A stretch of DNA of 64,000 nt from Aliarcobacter vitoriensis. GTDB taxonomy: Bacteria > Campylobacterota > Campylobacteria > Campylobacterales > Arcobacteraceae. A model generated the notes under the pieces. The model saw nothing but the letters and a program-made list of their open reading frames with translations. It had not been told where the DNA came from and did not search any database. Location: contig NZ_PDKB01000005.1 in NCBI RefSeq assembly GCF_003316695.1, positions 62,001 to 126,000 on the forward strand, written 5' to 3'. The position numbers and the translations under genes are program-made. Of this stretch, positions 62,538 to 64,000 are shown in pieces (within the stretch, counting starts at the first letter, position 1; every line of letters begins with the position of its first letter).

Positions 62538-63948
62538 AGTTCAACTTAAAATGAGATTCTAATTTTTTCTTTAATCTATTTACAATTTTAAAAGAGTCTT
62601 TTAGCAAGTCTTTTTCCATAATTGAAAGATTGTTTGGATTGATATAGTTATCTATTTTTTCTTTTTTATCTAACTTTTCAAGATTTGACTTTAGTTTTAA
62701 ATTTGTTAAAAAATTAAATGCCATAATTAACTCTTTTGCACTTTCTTCATCTAAAACTTTTATCTCTTTTAGAGCATTTATTCTTTTGATTGTATTTGTA
62801 TTTAGTATTTTATTTTCTAAACTTAAAGATCGAATTCCTTGTACAAGTATAAAAATACCACCTCTTTTTATATCTATCTCATTTTTATGTTTTTCATCTT
62901 TGCTATTAAATACAAATCCATCAAAAAATCCTAAAGGAACATCAAAACTATTTATAATTTTTGCAAAATTTGAATAAAAACTTTGAGAATTTGAAGAGAT
63001 TTTAAACATATACTCTTTTAACTCTTTTATCATATATATATTTCCTGAAACACAAAGTGCGTCATAAAATATTGCAATATTCATAAAATTATCACCGCTT
63101 GGTTCATTTATCCATTTATAAATTAATTCTTTAAAATCACTCATTCTTCTACACCAATAATTATTTGAAACCATTATATTGCCATCACATCTAGGAAATC
63201 CAAATTCTACAAGTGTTTCTGTAAAATGATGTGTAAATTTTTTTAAATTATCTTCAGAAATATCGCAATTATCATCTACTATCAAAGCATTATCTTGGTC
63301 AGTTCTAAGTATTTGTTCTGCTCTTCCTTCGCTTCCCATCACGATTAGGCAAGATTTTCCCAATAACTCTTTTGGTGCTAGAAGTTTGTATAGTTTATCA
63401 AGTAATTTTTTATTTAGTTGATTTATAAGTTTTGATATAAAATCTATTCTTACACCTTTTGCATTTAATGATTTAATGATTTTTATAAATGAGTGAGAAG
63501 CTTCTTTTAACTCTTCTAGTGTTTCGGCATTTATTATTTGATTTGAAACAGCAAAAGTATTTGTTGCAAAAAATGATGATAGAGAGATTTGGTCTAAAAT
63601 ACCAACAATTTTTTCATCATCATTTTTTACAACCACTCTTTTTAAGCCATGTTTAGCCATTTGAAGTTGGGCATTAAATAAAAAATCATCTTCATATATA
63701 TAAATTAAACCTTTTGATGCAATTTTTACAACATCTTCATCAAAGTTCATACGATTTAAAATGACTTTTTGCCTAAAGTCAGAGTCTGTTACGATATACA
63801 TTTCTCCATAAGAGTCTTTTAATAAAAGTGTAGGGATTTTCTCTTGTTTTATCACTTTTGCAGCTTCAAAAATCGATGTTTTAGTATCTACAATTACAGC
63901 TTTATGAACTTTTGCATCTTTAACTTTTGCAATCATAATATTTGCCAT
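62530..63948 (-). CDS. CBS-domain and DUF294 putative nucleotidyltransferase
   Basis: The protein (472 aa) has an N-terminal CBS pair (about residues 10-130), then a nucleotidyltransferase-like domain with MGSEGRAEQILRTDQDNALIVDD (GS...D.D pattern), and a C-terminal DUF294 helical domain (RGGIFILVQGIRSLSLENKI). Similar proteins regulate or accompany acetate/solute transport genes and are thought to uridylylate or adenylylate targets; the target is not known. The ATG at 63948 has only a weak AAAG upstream; a later Met5 is possible. The sequence continues past the window edge with about 50 nt of intergenic DNA. Confidence 0.85.
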   Translation of the reverse strand: MANIMIAKVKDAKVHKAVIVDTKTSIFEAAKVIKQEKIPTLLLKDSYGEMYIVTDSDFRQKVILNRMNFDEDVVKIASKGLIYIYEDDFLFNAQLQMAKHGLKRVVVKNDDEKIVGILDQISLSSFFATNTFAVSNQIINAETLEELKEASHSFIKIIKSLNAKGVRIDFISKLINQLNKKLLDKLYKLLAPKELLGKSCLIVMGSEGRAEQILRTDQDNALIVDDNCDISEDNLKKFTHHFTETLVEFGFPRCDGNIMVSNNYWCRRMSDFKELIYKWINEPSGDNFMNIAIFYDALCVSGNIYMIKELKEYMFKISSNSQSFYSNFAKIINSFDVPLGFFDGFVFNSKDEKHKNEIDIKRGGIFILVQGIRSLSLENKILNTNTIKRINALKEIKVLDEESAKELIMAFNFLTNLKLKSNLEKLDKKEKIDNYINPNNLSIMEKDLLKDSFKIVNRLKKKLESHFKLNYV

Positions 63949-64000
63949 ATCTTTATTTTTCTCATGTAAAATATTATTATTTAGTTTATCTGATATTGAT

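Overview
The window is AT-rich, densely coded chromosomal DNA from a member of the Campylobacterota, most likely the Arcobacter group (Aliarcobacter and relatives). This rests on gene content and order recognised by eye. Campylobacter-like neighbourhoods include accD next to rlmH and aroQ-mqnX-sppA. Other markers are an HNH-tailed MutS of the MutS7 type and a CxxCH-bearing diguanylate cyclase. No rRNA, tRNA, IS element, prophage or CRISPR array was seen.

Layout. 1-8 kb: the 3' end of a ComM-like ATPase gene, a membrane protein, era, a four-gene type II secretion/competence inner-membrane block (GspL/M-like, GspE, GspF), corA and folE. 8-11 kb: a TonB-dependent receptor with an STN domain whose frame is broken at a G9 tract, so it is phase-OFF as read, then a YkgJ-type protein. 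11-22 kb: housekeeping genes suhB-like, glmS, metK, accD, thiE-like, rlmH, a membrane protein, dusB, prmA and ftsH. 22-24 kb: leuA behind a strong promoter and a 25-residue leader peptide rich in rare leucine codons. 24-31 kb: a thioredoxin-like protein, a haem-binding protein, MutS7-HNH, an HTH regulator facing two matching dyads, a 33-residue membrane peptide, a Wzz-like protein built of 15-residue repeats, MarC and a transglutaminase-like protein. 31-37 kb: a TetR-controlled RND efflux operon with a 29-bp operator candidate. 37-43 kb: a diguanylate cyclase, hisA, hisH, comF, a peptidase E-like gene and lepA. 43-53 kb: copA with a fused CopZ-like domain that has its own ribosome-binding site, an OmpA protein, prs, a porin, two adjacent and dissimilar mnmA genes, folK and an M24 peptidase. 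53-56 kb: aroQ, mqnX-like, sppA and a small membrane protein. 56-64 kb: an acetate block all on the minus strand (CBS/DUF294 nucleotidyltransferase, DEDDh exonuclease, ackA, CDF transporter, ackA, pta, ackA).

How the genes work together. The last 8 kb holds three complete acetate kinases around one Pta. They sit downstream of a CBS-nucleotidyltransferase/exonuclease pair that in other bacteria commonly lies beside acetate or solute symporters, which suggests a concentrated acetyl-phosphate/acetate module. The envelope is represented by a contingency-type siderophore receptor, two outer-membrane proteins, a drug pump and an orphan chain-length regulator under what looks like its own repressor. 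All functional calls are from reading sequence motifs; no database search was run.
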